DNA of 64,000 bases from Bordetella parapertussis (GTDB taxonomy: Bacteria; Pseudomonadota; Gammaproteobacteria; Burkholderiales; SG8-41): NCBI GenBank assembly GCA_945864585.1, contig CAMBCF010000002.1, forward strand, positions 31,570 to 95,569. The letters run 5' to 3'. Below are positions 1 through 9,473 of the stretch, piece after piece. Each line of letters starts with the position of its first letter. The first letter of the stretch is position 1. Position numbers and translations under genes: made by a program. The notes beneath the pieces were generated by a model. The model saw only the letters and a program-made list of their open reading frames with translations. It searched no databases and was not told where the DNA came from.

Positions 1-1
1 T

Positions 2-46
2 GGTGCCTCGTTGGCAACCGGGCTGGTTCTGATCGGCGCTGCCTGA
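2..46 (+). CDS. Possible C-terminal end of a membrane protein, partial at window edge
   Basis: Open frame from the window edge, GASLATGLVLIGAA then TGA; hydrophobic tail. Too short for a family assignment. Confidence 0.2.
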   Translation, partial: GASLATGLVLIGAA

Positions 47-61
47 ATCTCGTTGCGGGGC

Positions 62-119
62 GTAGCGTGCGCTGTGCGCGCGATGGAATCTGTGAGATCG
101 TGCGCACAGCGCACGCTAC
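62..119. repeat. Perfect 18-bp inverted repeat (hairpin/REP-like or terminator)
   Basis: gtagcgtgcgctgtgcgc ... gcgcacagcgcacgctac, arms exactly complementary, about 22-nt spacer. Confidence 0.8.
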
Positions 120-179
120 ATACCGTCGGGCGAAGTATTCCGTATCCTACTTTTCGAATCGTAGCCTGCCGCCGATTGT

Positions 180-548
180 TCACGCCGATATAGATGACTC
201 GGCCATCAATCGCTTCAGTTTCATTATTTGTCGCTTCAAGCCTAACGGTGTCAGGGAATGACCATTTCGGCCTCGGAATTCTACGCGAATAGAATTATGG
301 GGTTTCTTTGTAATCAGATAGCACAGTCTATTTACGTAGTGGTAACCGGTCGTGATCCATTCGTTTCCTGATTCGCCTTCCACGACAGTCCACAAAAAAT
401 CAGGATCGTAACGCCGAACGATTTCGAGGTCTTCGCCAAATGTCTCTAACCCATGACCGCCCCAAATATCGTACTGCGCGGCGGGGTGACGAATGGGTTT
501 GAAGTACTCGTAAAACGCGTCTTCGTGCAATACACAAGACTTATCCAC
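180..548 (-). CDS. Uncharacterised ~122-aa protein, third gene of Nudix/PLD-helicase operon
   Basis: GTG start (GTGGATAAG) overlaps the TAA stop of the upstream helicase ORF (541-543); frame of the supplied 180..623 ORF. Protein VDKSCVLHEDAFYEYFKPIRHPAAQYDIWGGHGLETFGEDLEIVRRYDP..., no family recognised. Confidence 0.65.
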   Translation of the reverse strand: MDKSCVLHEDAFYEYFKPIRHPAAQYDIWGGHGLETFGEDLEIVRRYDPDFLWTVVEGESGNEWITTGYHYVNRLCYLITKKPHNSIRVEFRGRNGHSLTPLGLKRQIMKLKRLMAESSISA

Positions 549-3500
549 CTCTTCTGTTCTCCTCAAACATTTCCACCGGGATTTGATTGTGCAGGCGCCA
601 GACCATCTTGATAGGCCGTTCACTTTCGTAGCTTACACGTTCTGCGTTACCCAGATAGATGAACGGAACAGTACACCCATTTCGCTTTTTCTGATCTCGG
701 GCGAATATCAAAATGGTGTAGCCGCGTTCGGCACAATGAATCAAGTTCTGTCCGGTCGGAGATTCCTGTGAAGTAGTTGACTGAGATTCCCAATGAAGCA
801 GTTCCCTGCTGATCGGATAATCTGCATACATGGTGCTGGGTGAATATTCCTGTTCAGTTTTCTGGAAAGTAATCAACAATACATACGCGTTGACGTTCGG
901 CAAATGAAAGACGCCAATACCTCTTTGTCCGGCTGTATCAAATGTCGCCAGCCCAAACGGGGCCTTAATTTCATTGATGCCATACTGAGCGTGCAGTTCA
1001 AATGGGCAAGGGAAAGGAAGTTCCAGTACGCGTCCACTGGCCGATGTTTGCACTTCTCCCAATTCAAGGATTTCATCGAAATCGCTGAGAATCGAAGGGT
1101 TACAGGAAAGTCGCTGGAACGAATCCTCTAGCGACGTCATGCCAAGGCGGGCGCCAGTATCACCCCAGACTCGAAAATGAACAGTCATCGCGGCATCGCC
1201 AGCAATGGCAAGCCCTTTGCCCACATCTCCAACGCGCAGCGCCCCCACAACCCCGCGTAAAAGATTGAGTTCCTTTGGTCCAGTGACAAATGCAGCACGC
1301 ACCAAGCTCTGCTTGAGTCGGGCAAGATCGGGATCCGTGGGAGGAGCAGCAAGCTGGGCGTTAGATTTCCAGCCACTCCAAGTCTTTCTGATTAAAAGCG
1401 TTTCGGGTTCGTAGTCATGGTAGGTAACAAAGTTTTTGAATGTTAGGGGTTGTCCGGTCTCGTGGGTAAAAGTCTGCAACCGGTCGGGAACCTGTACCGC
1501 TAAGTTGCGTAGATTCGTCCTGATGTTGTCGAGCACGTATTGGCGGGATAGCCGATCTAATTGTATTGAGCAGCCTGCAGGCAAGTGTGGAAAATCAAGT
1601 TCCACTTCCCGATCAATTGCAAAACGATGTTTTGGCAGTAGCGCTTTTAGTTTGCTGTCGATTCGGTAGCGCCGGTGCGCCTGTCCCACAAAATCAAGCA
1701 CGGTTAGACAATCTTTGTCAGGCGCATGACGCAATCCCCGTCCCAGTTGTTGGAGAAATACAGTCAGGCTTTCAGTTGGACGGAGGAACATGACAGTGTT
1801 TACTTCCGGCACGTCAAGCCCTTCATTCAGTACATCAACCGTAAAAAGGAAGGTTATCCTTCCGCCTTTGAAATCGGCTAGCAGCGCTGAGCGTTGTTCG
1901 TCTCCTATGCCAGAGACTAGCGCCGCCGAAGGAATCCCGTGCGCAGTGAACATCTCCGCCATGTACCGAGCGTGGACTATAGTGATACAAAACCCAATCC
2001 CCTTCACCATCGGCAGATTTGGCTCGTAACGGTGGAGGGCTGTAAGAATAGCTTCAAGGCGCTGTCGGGCTAAGGCATGTGCACCGGTATAAACATTCTC
2101 CAGTTCGGTCGAATCGTATTTGCCATTCTGCCAAAACCGATCTTGATCAAAGGCAACAGGGTCAGCGATACCGAAGTAGTGAAAAGGGCAAAGGAGTTTT
2201 TATTCAAGAGCCTCGGGTAGCCGGATTTCTGCTGCAAAACGATTGCCGAAGTCGGCTGAAATGCTCTGGCCATCCATCCGTTCCGGCGTAGCAGTGAGAC
2301 CGAGCAGGATTTTTGGTGCGAAATGATCGAAGATAGGACGATAGCTGTCGGCGGTCCCGTGGTGCGCCTCGTCGATAACGATGTAGTCAAAGAAATTACT
2401 CCCCACCTGTTCCCACAGTCGGCGGCTAGCGAGCATCCCAACCGAACAGAATAGATGTTCCAACCGGTTGGCCTGATGAGGCCCGACCAATAGTTGCCCA
2501 AAATTGTGGTCCCGCAAGATATTGCGAAATATGAACATAGATTGCTGCAAAATTTCCTGCCTGTGCGCGACAAATAATAGGCGAGCCTGCCTGTTCCTCT
2601 GGAGATAGAACTTCTGGAAGTCGAATGCGGCAACCACTGTCTTGCCGGTTCCGGTAGCAGCAATAACAAGATTGCGCCAACGGTTGTGTGTTGTGCGTTC
2701 CCTTTCCAGCGCTTCGAGAATACGATCCTGAAAAGGATGAGGCGTAAGATCGAAGAAAACTGCTGGCATTCCACCTTGGTTGTTGCGAGCGCGTTCTATC
2801 GCGCCTCGCAGACGATCAGGCTCGTTCGGGTCAAACGGAATAAATTCGCGGCTGTTCCAGTACGTTTCGAACTCGGCCGTAAATTTCTCAAGGATATGCG
2901 CCATATCTTGAGCTGTTACTTTTAGATTCCATTCTAGGCCGCTGGTAATTGCAGCGTGGGACATATTGGCCGAACCGATATACGCCGTCGAGAAGCCGGA
3001 GTGGCGTTTGAAGTGGTAAGCCTTGGCGTGTAGACGGGTCCGTTCAATATCGTACGATACCCGCACTTGAACATTCGGCAGGCTGGCCAACCACTCAACC
3101 GCAGGGGCATCAGAAGCTCCCATGTAAGATGTGGTGATGAGCCGGACGCGTATATTCCTTGCGCGCAACTCTTCGAAGGCCGGCATTAGAAGACGCAGGC
3201 CAGACCACTTGATAAACGACACGAGGATGTCCACCGCATCTGCAGAGCACATCTCCTTCAGCAATTCATGTACAAGTTGCGGCTCTTGGGGAGAACCAGT
3301 AAAAAGGCTGCTCTCTGACAGCGACGTATGCGGACGAGGGACACCCTGCGTCCCGTAATTAGGCGGAGTTATTTCCAAAAGGAGGGGTTTCTGATCCTTC
3401 ACAAGCCGTCTTTTATTGAAATGGCTCCGTTCCGAATCCATTGAGACAAGCTCAATGAGGCGGTTGCAGATTGAAAGCCGCGCAGCGGGGTCTGATTCCT

Positions 3501-3672
3501 CGCGTAGCGCCTGTTGGACAACCTGTGCAACAAAAGCGGAATAGCGTGCTGGCTGCTCCTCGACGTCGATCTTCCCAAGGACGACACGTAGCTCAGGATG
3601 GCGCGCAAGCGCTTCACGCAAATTCTCATCAAGCAACGCGTCATAGATACCGTGCGGGAGTTTTGACGTCAC
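541..3672 (-). pseudogene. PLD-nuclease + SF2 DEAD/DEAH helicase + DUF3427 protein, interrupted by an in-frame TAA at 2200-2202
   Basis: Supplied ORFs 2200..3768 and 541..2010 are in the same frame. N-part has HAKAYHF...GSANMS (PLD HKD-like), ATGTGKT Walker A, DEAH; C-part has helicase motif VI QLGRGLRH and DUF3427-like LLHWESQSTTSQESPTGQ. Frame between them reads LPEALE*KLLCPFHYFGIADPV. GTG start at 3672 overlaps the Nudix stop. Confidence 0.85.
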
Positions 3673-4082
3673 GTGGCGATTCCACCCAGTTCTTTGTAAT
3701 AGGCATCGACAATCGGGATGTCCGCTTCTGTCCAGTCCAGTGCGTGTAAATCGTGTGGCGGTAACCAACTCAATGCAGCGTGCTCATGGAGTGTCAGTTC
3801 TCCCGATTCGATTGAGCAGATGAACGGGTACAGCGTGATCGCGAACAATGGATACTGATAGGTTGTCGGTGACAGCGACCGTCCGATCTTTACATGCACT
3901 CCTAATTCCTCGTTCAGCTCGCGACAAAGGCAATCTTCAAGGCTTTCGCCAGCATCAACCTTACCGCCAGGAAACTCCCATTTGAGCGGCATGCTCATAG
4001 TCGCACTTCGCTGAGTTGCAAGGACATGGCCATCCCGTTCAATGATGGCGCAAGTTACATGGATATGCCTATGTGTATCCAC
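3669..4082 (-). CDS. Nudix hydrolase (MutT-like (deoxy)nucleoside triphosphate pyrophosphohydrolase)
   Basis: Nudix box GGKVDAGESLEDCLCRELNEELGV; N-term HVTCAIIERDGHVLATQRS. Confidence 0.93.
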   Translation of the reverse strand: MDTHRHIHVTCAIIERDGHVLATQRSATMSMPLKWEFPGGKVDAGESLEDCLCRELNEELGVHVKIGRSLSPTTYQYPLFAITLYPFICSIESGELTLHEHAALSWLPPHDLHALDWTEADIPIVDAYYKELGGIAT

Positions 4083-4398
4083 AAATCAGCTAACAAAAAA
4101 GAGGGGAGTGAATTCCCGCCAAAGCTTCCACCTTGCCAGCAGGCAAGTCAAGGATGACGGCGATTCGGGAGCCAATATCCGCTTCCTCAACTATGGCGAC
4201 ACGCCACCAATCATGGATACGGGTCGATTGCTGCGCATGGTCGACGTACGATCCGTTGGTCACTCCGTTAGTATTGACTTCATTTGTATGTACGGAGATA
4301 GTCCGCACGTAAACTATTGATGAATAGAGTTCGATATGGCAGGTGTAGCACGTAAACACCGAATCGGGTTGCGGGCGACAAGGTAAGAAAAACAACTT

Positions 4399-4608
4399 CT
4401 CGCGACGGCCGCGGCCTATGAGCGCCTGGATGTCACCGCGTTCATCATGCGCAATATCCTGCCGGCTGCGCGCGATGTGGTGGACCGCGCAGAACGCGTC
4501 GTTTTGTCCGAACGCGAAACGATACGCATATTAAAGCTGTTGGAGAATCCGCCGATGCCGGAGGCAGCTCTCGTGGCTGCGGCTCGCCGCCGTGTAATGC
4601 GGATTTGA
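4399..4608 (+). pseudogene. 5'-truncated DUF1778 (TacA-like) antitoxin remnant
   Basis: Open frame without start: LATAAAYERLDVTAFIMRNILPAARDVVDRAERVVLSERETIRILKLLENPPMPEAALVAAARRRVMRI*; matches the DUF1778 C-terminal pattern (LSERDTLRVLELLENPP). Absent from the supplied ORF list because it lacks a start. Confidence 0.8.
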
Positions 4609-4848
4609 CTGCTTGTGTCGATTGGCGGTGGACCTTTTCATGCAGGGCTTAGGGTTAGGCGGAGAACTGTAGTTCGCTGCGAGAGGGTGCTGGTGGGAAT
4701 CTATAGGGAGTGCCCTATGGCACTGTGTTATGGGTTCCCGCCTGCGCGGGAACGACAGTGGTGATTTATCACCCACACGAGACCCTAATGAACCTCTTCG
4801 GGAATAAAAACTGACGTCACGGCTAAATGCTTCCCACCCAACGCCACA

Positions 4849-5781
4849 TCAGCCATCACGAACACGCTCCATCCTGAGCGTGATCCAGGCATTCACCGCC
4901 AGCGCGCCAACAATCAACACGCCGCCGGCCAGCGCCGCATTACCGGGTGCTTCGCCGACGCCGATCCACACCCACACCGGCGCGAGTATGGTTTCGGTGA
5001 GAGCGAGCAAGCCCATTTCCGCCGCGCGCAAATGAGGCACCGCCAGTGTCATCAGCCAGCAGCCAAGGCCGAGTTGCACGCAGCCCATCAGCGCCAGCAG
5101 CGATATATCCGGCGCGGCCGCTTCCAGCGGCCAACCAAGCCATAGCGCCGGCAGCATGGCGATCAGGGCGCCGGTGAGCACCGTTGGCAACAGATCGGGC
5201 GCTTTGCCGTGGGCGCCCTGCACCTTGCGCACAAAAAAGATCTGGCACGCGTAGGCCAACGGAATGCACAGCGCAAAAAGATTGCCGAGCCAGCGCCCGC
5301 TGCCCAGGCCTTCACCGAACATGATGACGATGCCACCCAGCGCAAAGGCGATGGCAATCCAGGTGTGCCAGGCCAGACGCTCACGCAGGAACAGCAGGCC
5401 CGCCAGTGCGGCAAACAACGGCGAAAGACTCATCAGCACAAAGGTGTTGGCCACTGTGGTGTTGTGCAGCGCGAGTATGAAGCAATAGATTTGCGCCGCG
5501 AGGCACAGGCCTGCAACCACCCCGGCCACGCCGATGCTACGCACGCTCGCAAGCGCACCGCGCCCGCGCAGCACCAGCAACAATATGCCAAGAAACGCCG
5601 CCATGAATAACGCACGCCAGAAGACGATTTCCCAGACGTCCTTCAGCACCAGGCTGTGCACGATGATGCCGCCGATGCTCCAGCACAGGCCTGCACACAG
5701 CATGAGCACAATGCCGCGCGCGCGGTTGGGCGGGGCGGGTGTCATGCGTGAGGCTGACACGGCGCCTTGACGAAATGCCAT
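4849..5781 (-). CDS. EamA/DMT-family transporter
   Basis: About 10 hydrophobic segments, duplicated EamA architecture (GLCWSIGGIIVHSLV...; LALTETILAPVWVWIGVGE). Confidence 0.9.
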   Translation of the reverse strand: MAFRQGAVSASRMTPAPPNRARGIVLMLCAGLCWSIGGIIVHSLVLKDVWEIVFWRALFMAAFLGILLLVLRGRGALASVRSIGVAGVVAGLCLAAQIYCFILALHNTTVANTFVLMSLSPLFAALAGLLFLRERLAWHTWIAIAFALGGIVIMFGEGLGSGRWLGNLFALCIPLAYACQIFFVRKVQGAHGKAPDLLPTVLTGALIAMLPALWLGWPLEAAAPDISLLALMGCVQLGLGCWLMTLAVPHLRAAEMGLLALTETILAPVWVWIGVGEAPGNAALAGGVLIVGALAVNAWITLRMERVRDG

Positions 5782-5854
5782 TTGAGAGTTACGCGGATAG
5801 GAACGGTACTATTGAGGATTGCATTACCTCGTGACAGATTTAAACACTGCCGAC

Positions 5855-5895
5855 CCCATCCCCACCCTAACCCTCCCCTCGAAGGGGAGGGAATA
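5855..5895. repeat. Dispersed GC-rich palindromic repeat (ccctcccctcgaaggggaggg)
   Basis: Same motif family as 6951-7046, 34833-34970 and 43030-43170. Confidence 0.7.
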
Positions 5896-5901
5896 AGTAA
5901 A

Positions 5902-6249
5902 TTACGCCGCAGCACGCAATCGCCGCGCTCCGCGCACTCGCACCGGCTGGACCGCGAGCCGCATTCCCATCGCTTTAAGCAGCGCTCTCAGGCTTTTGAG
6001 TTCAGGATTGCCACGAGGCGAAAGTGTCCGGTACAGCGAAGTCGCGTTGAGATTCGTCGTTTGCGCAAGTTTCGGCACACCGCCAAACGCTGCGGCCATG
6101 CGGCGCAGTGCAAGCAGCAGCTCCTGCTGATCGCCGTCTTCGAGTACCGCGTTAAAGTACTCCGCAGCGAATTCGGGATCATCGCGAAAACTTGCAATCG
6201 TCGCTTCGTCGTGGCTGCGGTAGGGCACTGTTTTAGCTTTGGCAGTCAT
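5902..6249 (-). CDS. HI1420-type addiction module antidote (HTH)
   Basis: YRSHDEATIASFRDDPEFAAEYFNAVLEDGDQQELLLALRRMAAAFGGVPKLAQTTNLNATSLYRTLSPRGNPELKSLRALLKAMGMRLAV matches the HI1420-like antidote pattern; start taken at internal Met (MTAKAKTVPYRS). Confidence 0.88.
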   Translation of the reverse strand: MTAKAKTVPYRSHDEATIASFRDDPEFAAEYFNAVLEDGDQQELLLALRRMAAAFGGVPKLAQTTNLNATSLYRTLSPRGNPELKSLRALLKAMGMRLAVQPVRVRGARRLRAAA

Positions 6250-6292
6250 GGCGATGTCGGTTGGCAATAATCCTGGCCCTTCAAGACGCAAT

Positions 6293-6586
6293 TCAAGGAA
6301 ACTGCTGCCGCTGGTGAAGAATTCTAGAAATGAGAACGCTGTCACTGCTCACCCGGTACACTATCGTAAATGGAAATCGCGTTAGCACGAGTTCCCGATG
6401 CGAAGTAGTCAGGCGGCGTTTGCCCAGTAATGGATCGGACTCAAGCAAAATTGCGCGCTGCTTGATGTGAGCGACAACCGCATCTGCGGCAGCCAGATTG
6501 TCTCTTGCGATGTAGCCTTCAATATCCAGCAAGTCTTGTGCGGACCGCCGTGACCATTTAAGCCGCTTTTTTGACTTTGCCGGCAC
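6293..6586 (-). CDS. RelE/ParE-family toxin
   Basis: KWSRRSAQDLLDIEGYIARDNLAAADAVVAHI...RELVLTRFPFTIVYRV is ParE-like; overlaps the upstream RHH antitoxin by 29 bp. Confidence 0.88.
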   Translation of the reverse strand: MPAKSKKRLKWSRRSAQDLLDIEGYIARDNLAAADAVVAHIKQRAILLESDPLLGKRRLTTSHRELVLTRFPFTIVYRVSSDSVLISRILHQRQQFP

Positions 6587-6815
6587 GCTTAGCCCGCTGT
6601 TTTGCGACGGCTGCGAAGACTTGCTCCGTGGTCATCAGCCGCCCGCCCGCAATGTCTGCATCGCCTGCCGCAATTGCCCGCTCTTTCCATTCCAGATACT
6701 GCAAATGTTCCGCGATGGCCTTGCGCGCAATCGTCGAGGGTGCGACGCCCTGATCGATGGAAGCTCTTTCGAGGCGCGCCGCCAGTGGTCTGGTTAGCTT
6801 GACGATATCATTCAT
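6558..6815 (-). CDS. Ribbon-helix-helix (CopG/ParD-like) antitoxin
   Basis: VKLTRPLAARLERASIDQGVAPSTIARKAIAEHLQYLEWKERAIAAGDADI; overlaps the downstream ParE ORF. Confidence 0.85.
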   Translation of the reverse strand: MNDIVKLTRPLAARLERASIDQGVAPSTIARKAIAEHLQYLEWKERAIAAGDADIAGGRLMTTEQVFAAVAKQRAKRAGKVKKAA

Positions 6816-6950
6816 TACATACTCCTACGTAGCCCTTTTGTTCATTTTAGCAAGTCGGTGCGGGAATGGAAATCAGATTGCCCTTCTGTTTTGAGCTAGT
6901 GTAGCGCTTCACTCTATGCGGCACTTATGCAACGGCACTGCGCCAGCGAA

Positions 6951-7046
6951 ACTCCTCCCCTTTCAAGGGGGAGGCTGGGAGGGGGATGGGGCGCGCGAAT
7001 GCCACCCCATCCCCACCCTAGCCCTCCCCTTGAAGGGGAGGGAATG
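6951..7046. repeat. Dispersed palindromic repeat pair (ctcccctttcaagggggagg / ccctccccttgaaggggaggg)
   Basis: Two inverted G/C-rich arms flanking gatggggcgcgcgaatgccaccccatcc. Confidence 0.75.
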
Positions 7047-7070
7047 TCTCATGAATTGCGAAGCAGTACA

Positions 7071-8177
7071 CTAGCGCAGCACGGCAACTGTTTTACGCTT
7101 GATCAATTCGAAATCTATCGCTGCCCCCAGGCCGGGCCCGATCGGGGCGTGTACATAGCCGTCCTTATCGACTTCAATGTCCTGCACCAGGCCGTATTTA
7201 TGGGCGGCATCCGGCAGAAACACTTCGAAGAACTGCGAATTCTGGATAGCCATTATCACGTGCAGATTGGCGACGTTGTTGAGCGAGTTGCCGCCATGAT
7301 GAATTTCGTAATTGAGGTGAAACGCTTCAGCCAGATGGGCGGTCTTGATCATGGTGGTGATGCCGCCTTTGGTGGCAACGTCGCCGCGCAGAAAATCGGT
7401 TGCGCGCTGCGTGATCCATTGCGCGTAGGCATCAAAGCCCGCCTGCGGATACTCCGTCGCCATGATCGGCGTCTTGAGCTTCTGCTTTAGTTTGACGTAG
7501 TTATAGATATCCTGATCGGGCAGCGGGTCTTCGTACCAATGGTAATTGAGATCATCGATCGCAAAACCGACCCGCAATGCCTCCGCGTAGTTGTAGCACC
7601 ACCCCGGGTCCAGCATCAGGGTGTAGTCGTCGCCCACCGCCTTGCGTACCGCCTCGCACACCTTGATGTCCTCGCGCCAGGCCTGCGGCGGATGTATTTT
7701 GTAGGCGGGCCAGTTGCGCGTTTTGTAGTACAGGGCTTGCTCGACGTACGCCGCGGCACCGGGAAGAATCTGCGAGCTGGCATAGGCCGGCGCACGATCG
7801 CGATATGAGCCGAGCAGCTTGTGGATCGGCATGCCGGCGGCCTTGCCGGCGATGTCCCACAACGCCACATCAATGGCGCCCACCGCCCGCACCGTCGTCG
7901 TCCGCGCGCGCTTCCACAGCGCCTGGTAAAGACGCTCGCGCTCTAGCGGGTCTTGTCCCATCAGCACGGGCTTGAGGTAACGGATCAGGCCCGGTGCGTC
8001 TATGTCCGCCGCCTGCCGCGAACTGCCCAGGAATGCATGGCCGGTAATGCCTTCATCGGTGACGAGGGACAACAAGCCGAGATTGCTCGTGCCACCGAAT
8101 GTTTTGTGCGCCCCGTAGTTGGTGAACGGTATATCGTCCCAGGCGAACAAGGTCAGGCTGACGTCGGTGATCTTCAT
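7071..8177 (-). CDS. Mandelate racemase/muconate lactonizing enzyme family (enolase superfamily)
   Basis: AIDVALWDIAGKAAGMPIHKLLG, LMLDPGWCYNYAEALRVG, YEDPLPDQD, EIHHGGNSLNNVANLHV. Confidence 0.93.
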   Translation of the reverse strand: MKITDVSLTLFAWDDIPFTNYGAHKTFGGTSNLGLLSLVTDEGITGHAFLGSSRQAADIDAPGLIRYLKPVLMGQDPLERERLYQALWKRARTTTVRAVGAIDVALWDIAGKAAGMPIHKLLGSYRDRAPAYASSQILPGAAAYVEQALYYKTRNWPAYKIHPPQAWREDIKVCEAVRKAVGDDYTLMLDPGWCYNYAEALRVGFAIDDLNYHWYEDPLPDQDIYNYVKLKQKLKTPIMATEYPQAGFDAYAQWITQRATDFLRGDVATKGGITTMIKTAHLAEAFHLNYEIHHGGNSLNNVANLHVIMAIQNSQFFEVFLPDAAHKYGLVQDIEVDKDGYVHAPIGPGLGAAIDFELIKRKTVAVLR

Positions 8178-8200
8178 GGGGGTTCCCGGTTATTTGACGC

Positions 8201-9160
8201 TTACACCTTCCGCAACTTCTGCAACGACCGCAGATTCTTCGGTATCGGCTGATCCGGATGCGTGGTCGGCCAGTCGGTGTAGCTCACCTCGCCCACATAG
8301 ATGTCGCCGTGTGCATCCAGCGCCACGCCATGCGGCGCGATGAATTTTCCGCTCTCGGTGCCGGGGCCATTCTCGCCACCCAGCCGCGCAATCACCGTAC
8401 CTTTTTTGTCAACGATGCTGATGCGCGGGCCGATGTTGGGATGCAGGCGATTAACTCTGGCGCCGGAGCCGAGTTCGCCGATGATGAATTCAAGCTTCGC
8501 CCCGCGATGGCAGAACAGGCCGCAGGGCCGGTGCATATTGTTCCACTGCGCCTCATACTTGCCGTCGCCATTGAAAACCTGCACGCGGTGATTTTCGCGG
8601 TCGGCCACGTACACCCAGCCCTCGGCGTCGGTGACGATGTTGTGCACGATGTTGAACTGGCCGGGATCGGTGCCCGGCTCACCCCACGACATCAGCAGTT
8701 TGCCGTCGGGCGAATACTTGTGCACCCTGGCATTGCCGTAACCATCGGACACATAGATTTCGCCCTTGGGTGACAAAGCCGTATGCGTGCAGCGGTGAAA
8801 CGGCAGACCACTCATGTAGGGCGCAGGTTTGCCGGGGGTGCCGATCTCCATCAGTATTTTGCCCATGGTGGTGCACTTGCGCACCACGTGGCCGCCGTCA
8901 TCGGTGAGGTACAGCGTGTCGTCTGCGTCGATGTGCAGGCCATGCGCGCGCGGATACTGGCCTTCGCCCCACGAGCGCAGAAAATTGCCGTCGCGGTCAA
9001 ACACCATCATCGGATGCTCGCCGCGGTTGAACACGTAAACCTGATCCTTGCTGTCGGTCGCGACCGCGCCTACGTCCTTGAATTCCCAACCGTCGGGCAG
9101 TTTGGCCCAGTTGTCGATAACTTCGTAACGATGCTCTCCGCTGCCCAGAATGACTGACAT
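8201..9160 (-). CDS. NHL-repeat / six-bladed beta-propeller protein
   Basis: Repeated blades: DSKDQVYVFNRGEHPMMVFDRDGNFLRSWGEGQYPRAHGLHIDADDTLYLTD..., DAEGWVYVADRENHRVQVFNGDGKY. Confidence 0.9.
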   Translation of the reverse strand: MSVILGSGEHRYEVIDNWAKLPDGWEFKDVGAVATDSKDQVYVFNRGEHPMMVFDRDGNFLRSWGEGQYPRAHGLHIDADDTLYLTDDGGHVVRKCTTMGKILMEIGTPGKPAPYMSGLPFHRCTHTALSPKGEIYVSDGYGNARVHKYSPDGKLLMSWGEPGTDPGQFNIVHNIVTDAEGWVYVADRENHRVQVFNGDGKYEAQWNNMHRPCGLFCHRGAKLEFIIGELGSGARVNRLHPNIGPRISIVDKKGTVIARLGGENGPGTESGKFIAPHGVALDAHGDIYVGEVSYTDWPTTHPDQPIPKNLRSLQKLRKV

Positions 9161-9239
9161 TACTCGCTCCCTGTTGTTGAGATTCGACTCGATTGTAACG
9201 AACAACGGGTGCGGCAGCAGCCCGATTACTTCGCTAACC

Positions 9240-9351
9240 CGTCATTCCGGCGACAGCCGGAATCCAGTGCGTGTCATTATGCGAAGCATCCTGAATCTTG
9301 ATCTTTCGGATCGGGATCACGTACTAGATTCCGGCTTGCGCCGGAATGACG
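9240..9351. repeat. Inverted repeat, cgtcattccggcgacagccggaatcca ... tagattccggcttgcgccggaatgacg
   Basis: Arms are mutually inverted and resemble 4724-4760 and 19058-19166. Confidence 0.8.
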
Positions 9352-9473
9352 AGTGTGAGGAAAGTTCAGTTGTAAGTGCCTGATAGCATGCAACACTACA
9401 TTACCGCGCCGTGGAAAACGCTTTCCTGCGCCACGCTTCCCACTCGCGATCTATTCTCCAATAGCACTGCGCT

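Noticed and set aside
2200-2202. TAA in the helicase as programmed recoding or readthrough
   Set aside because: No recoding context is evident; a plain nonsense mutation or sequence error is simpler.
541-3672. Assignment to the Mokosh defence system (helicase + PLD)
   Set aside because: Mokosh as I know it uses an SF1-type helicase; this protein has DEAH/SF2 motifs and a DUF3427-like tail, so I did not assign the name.
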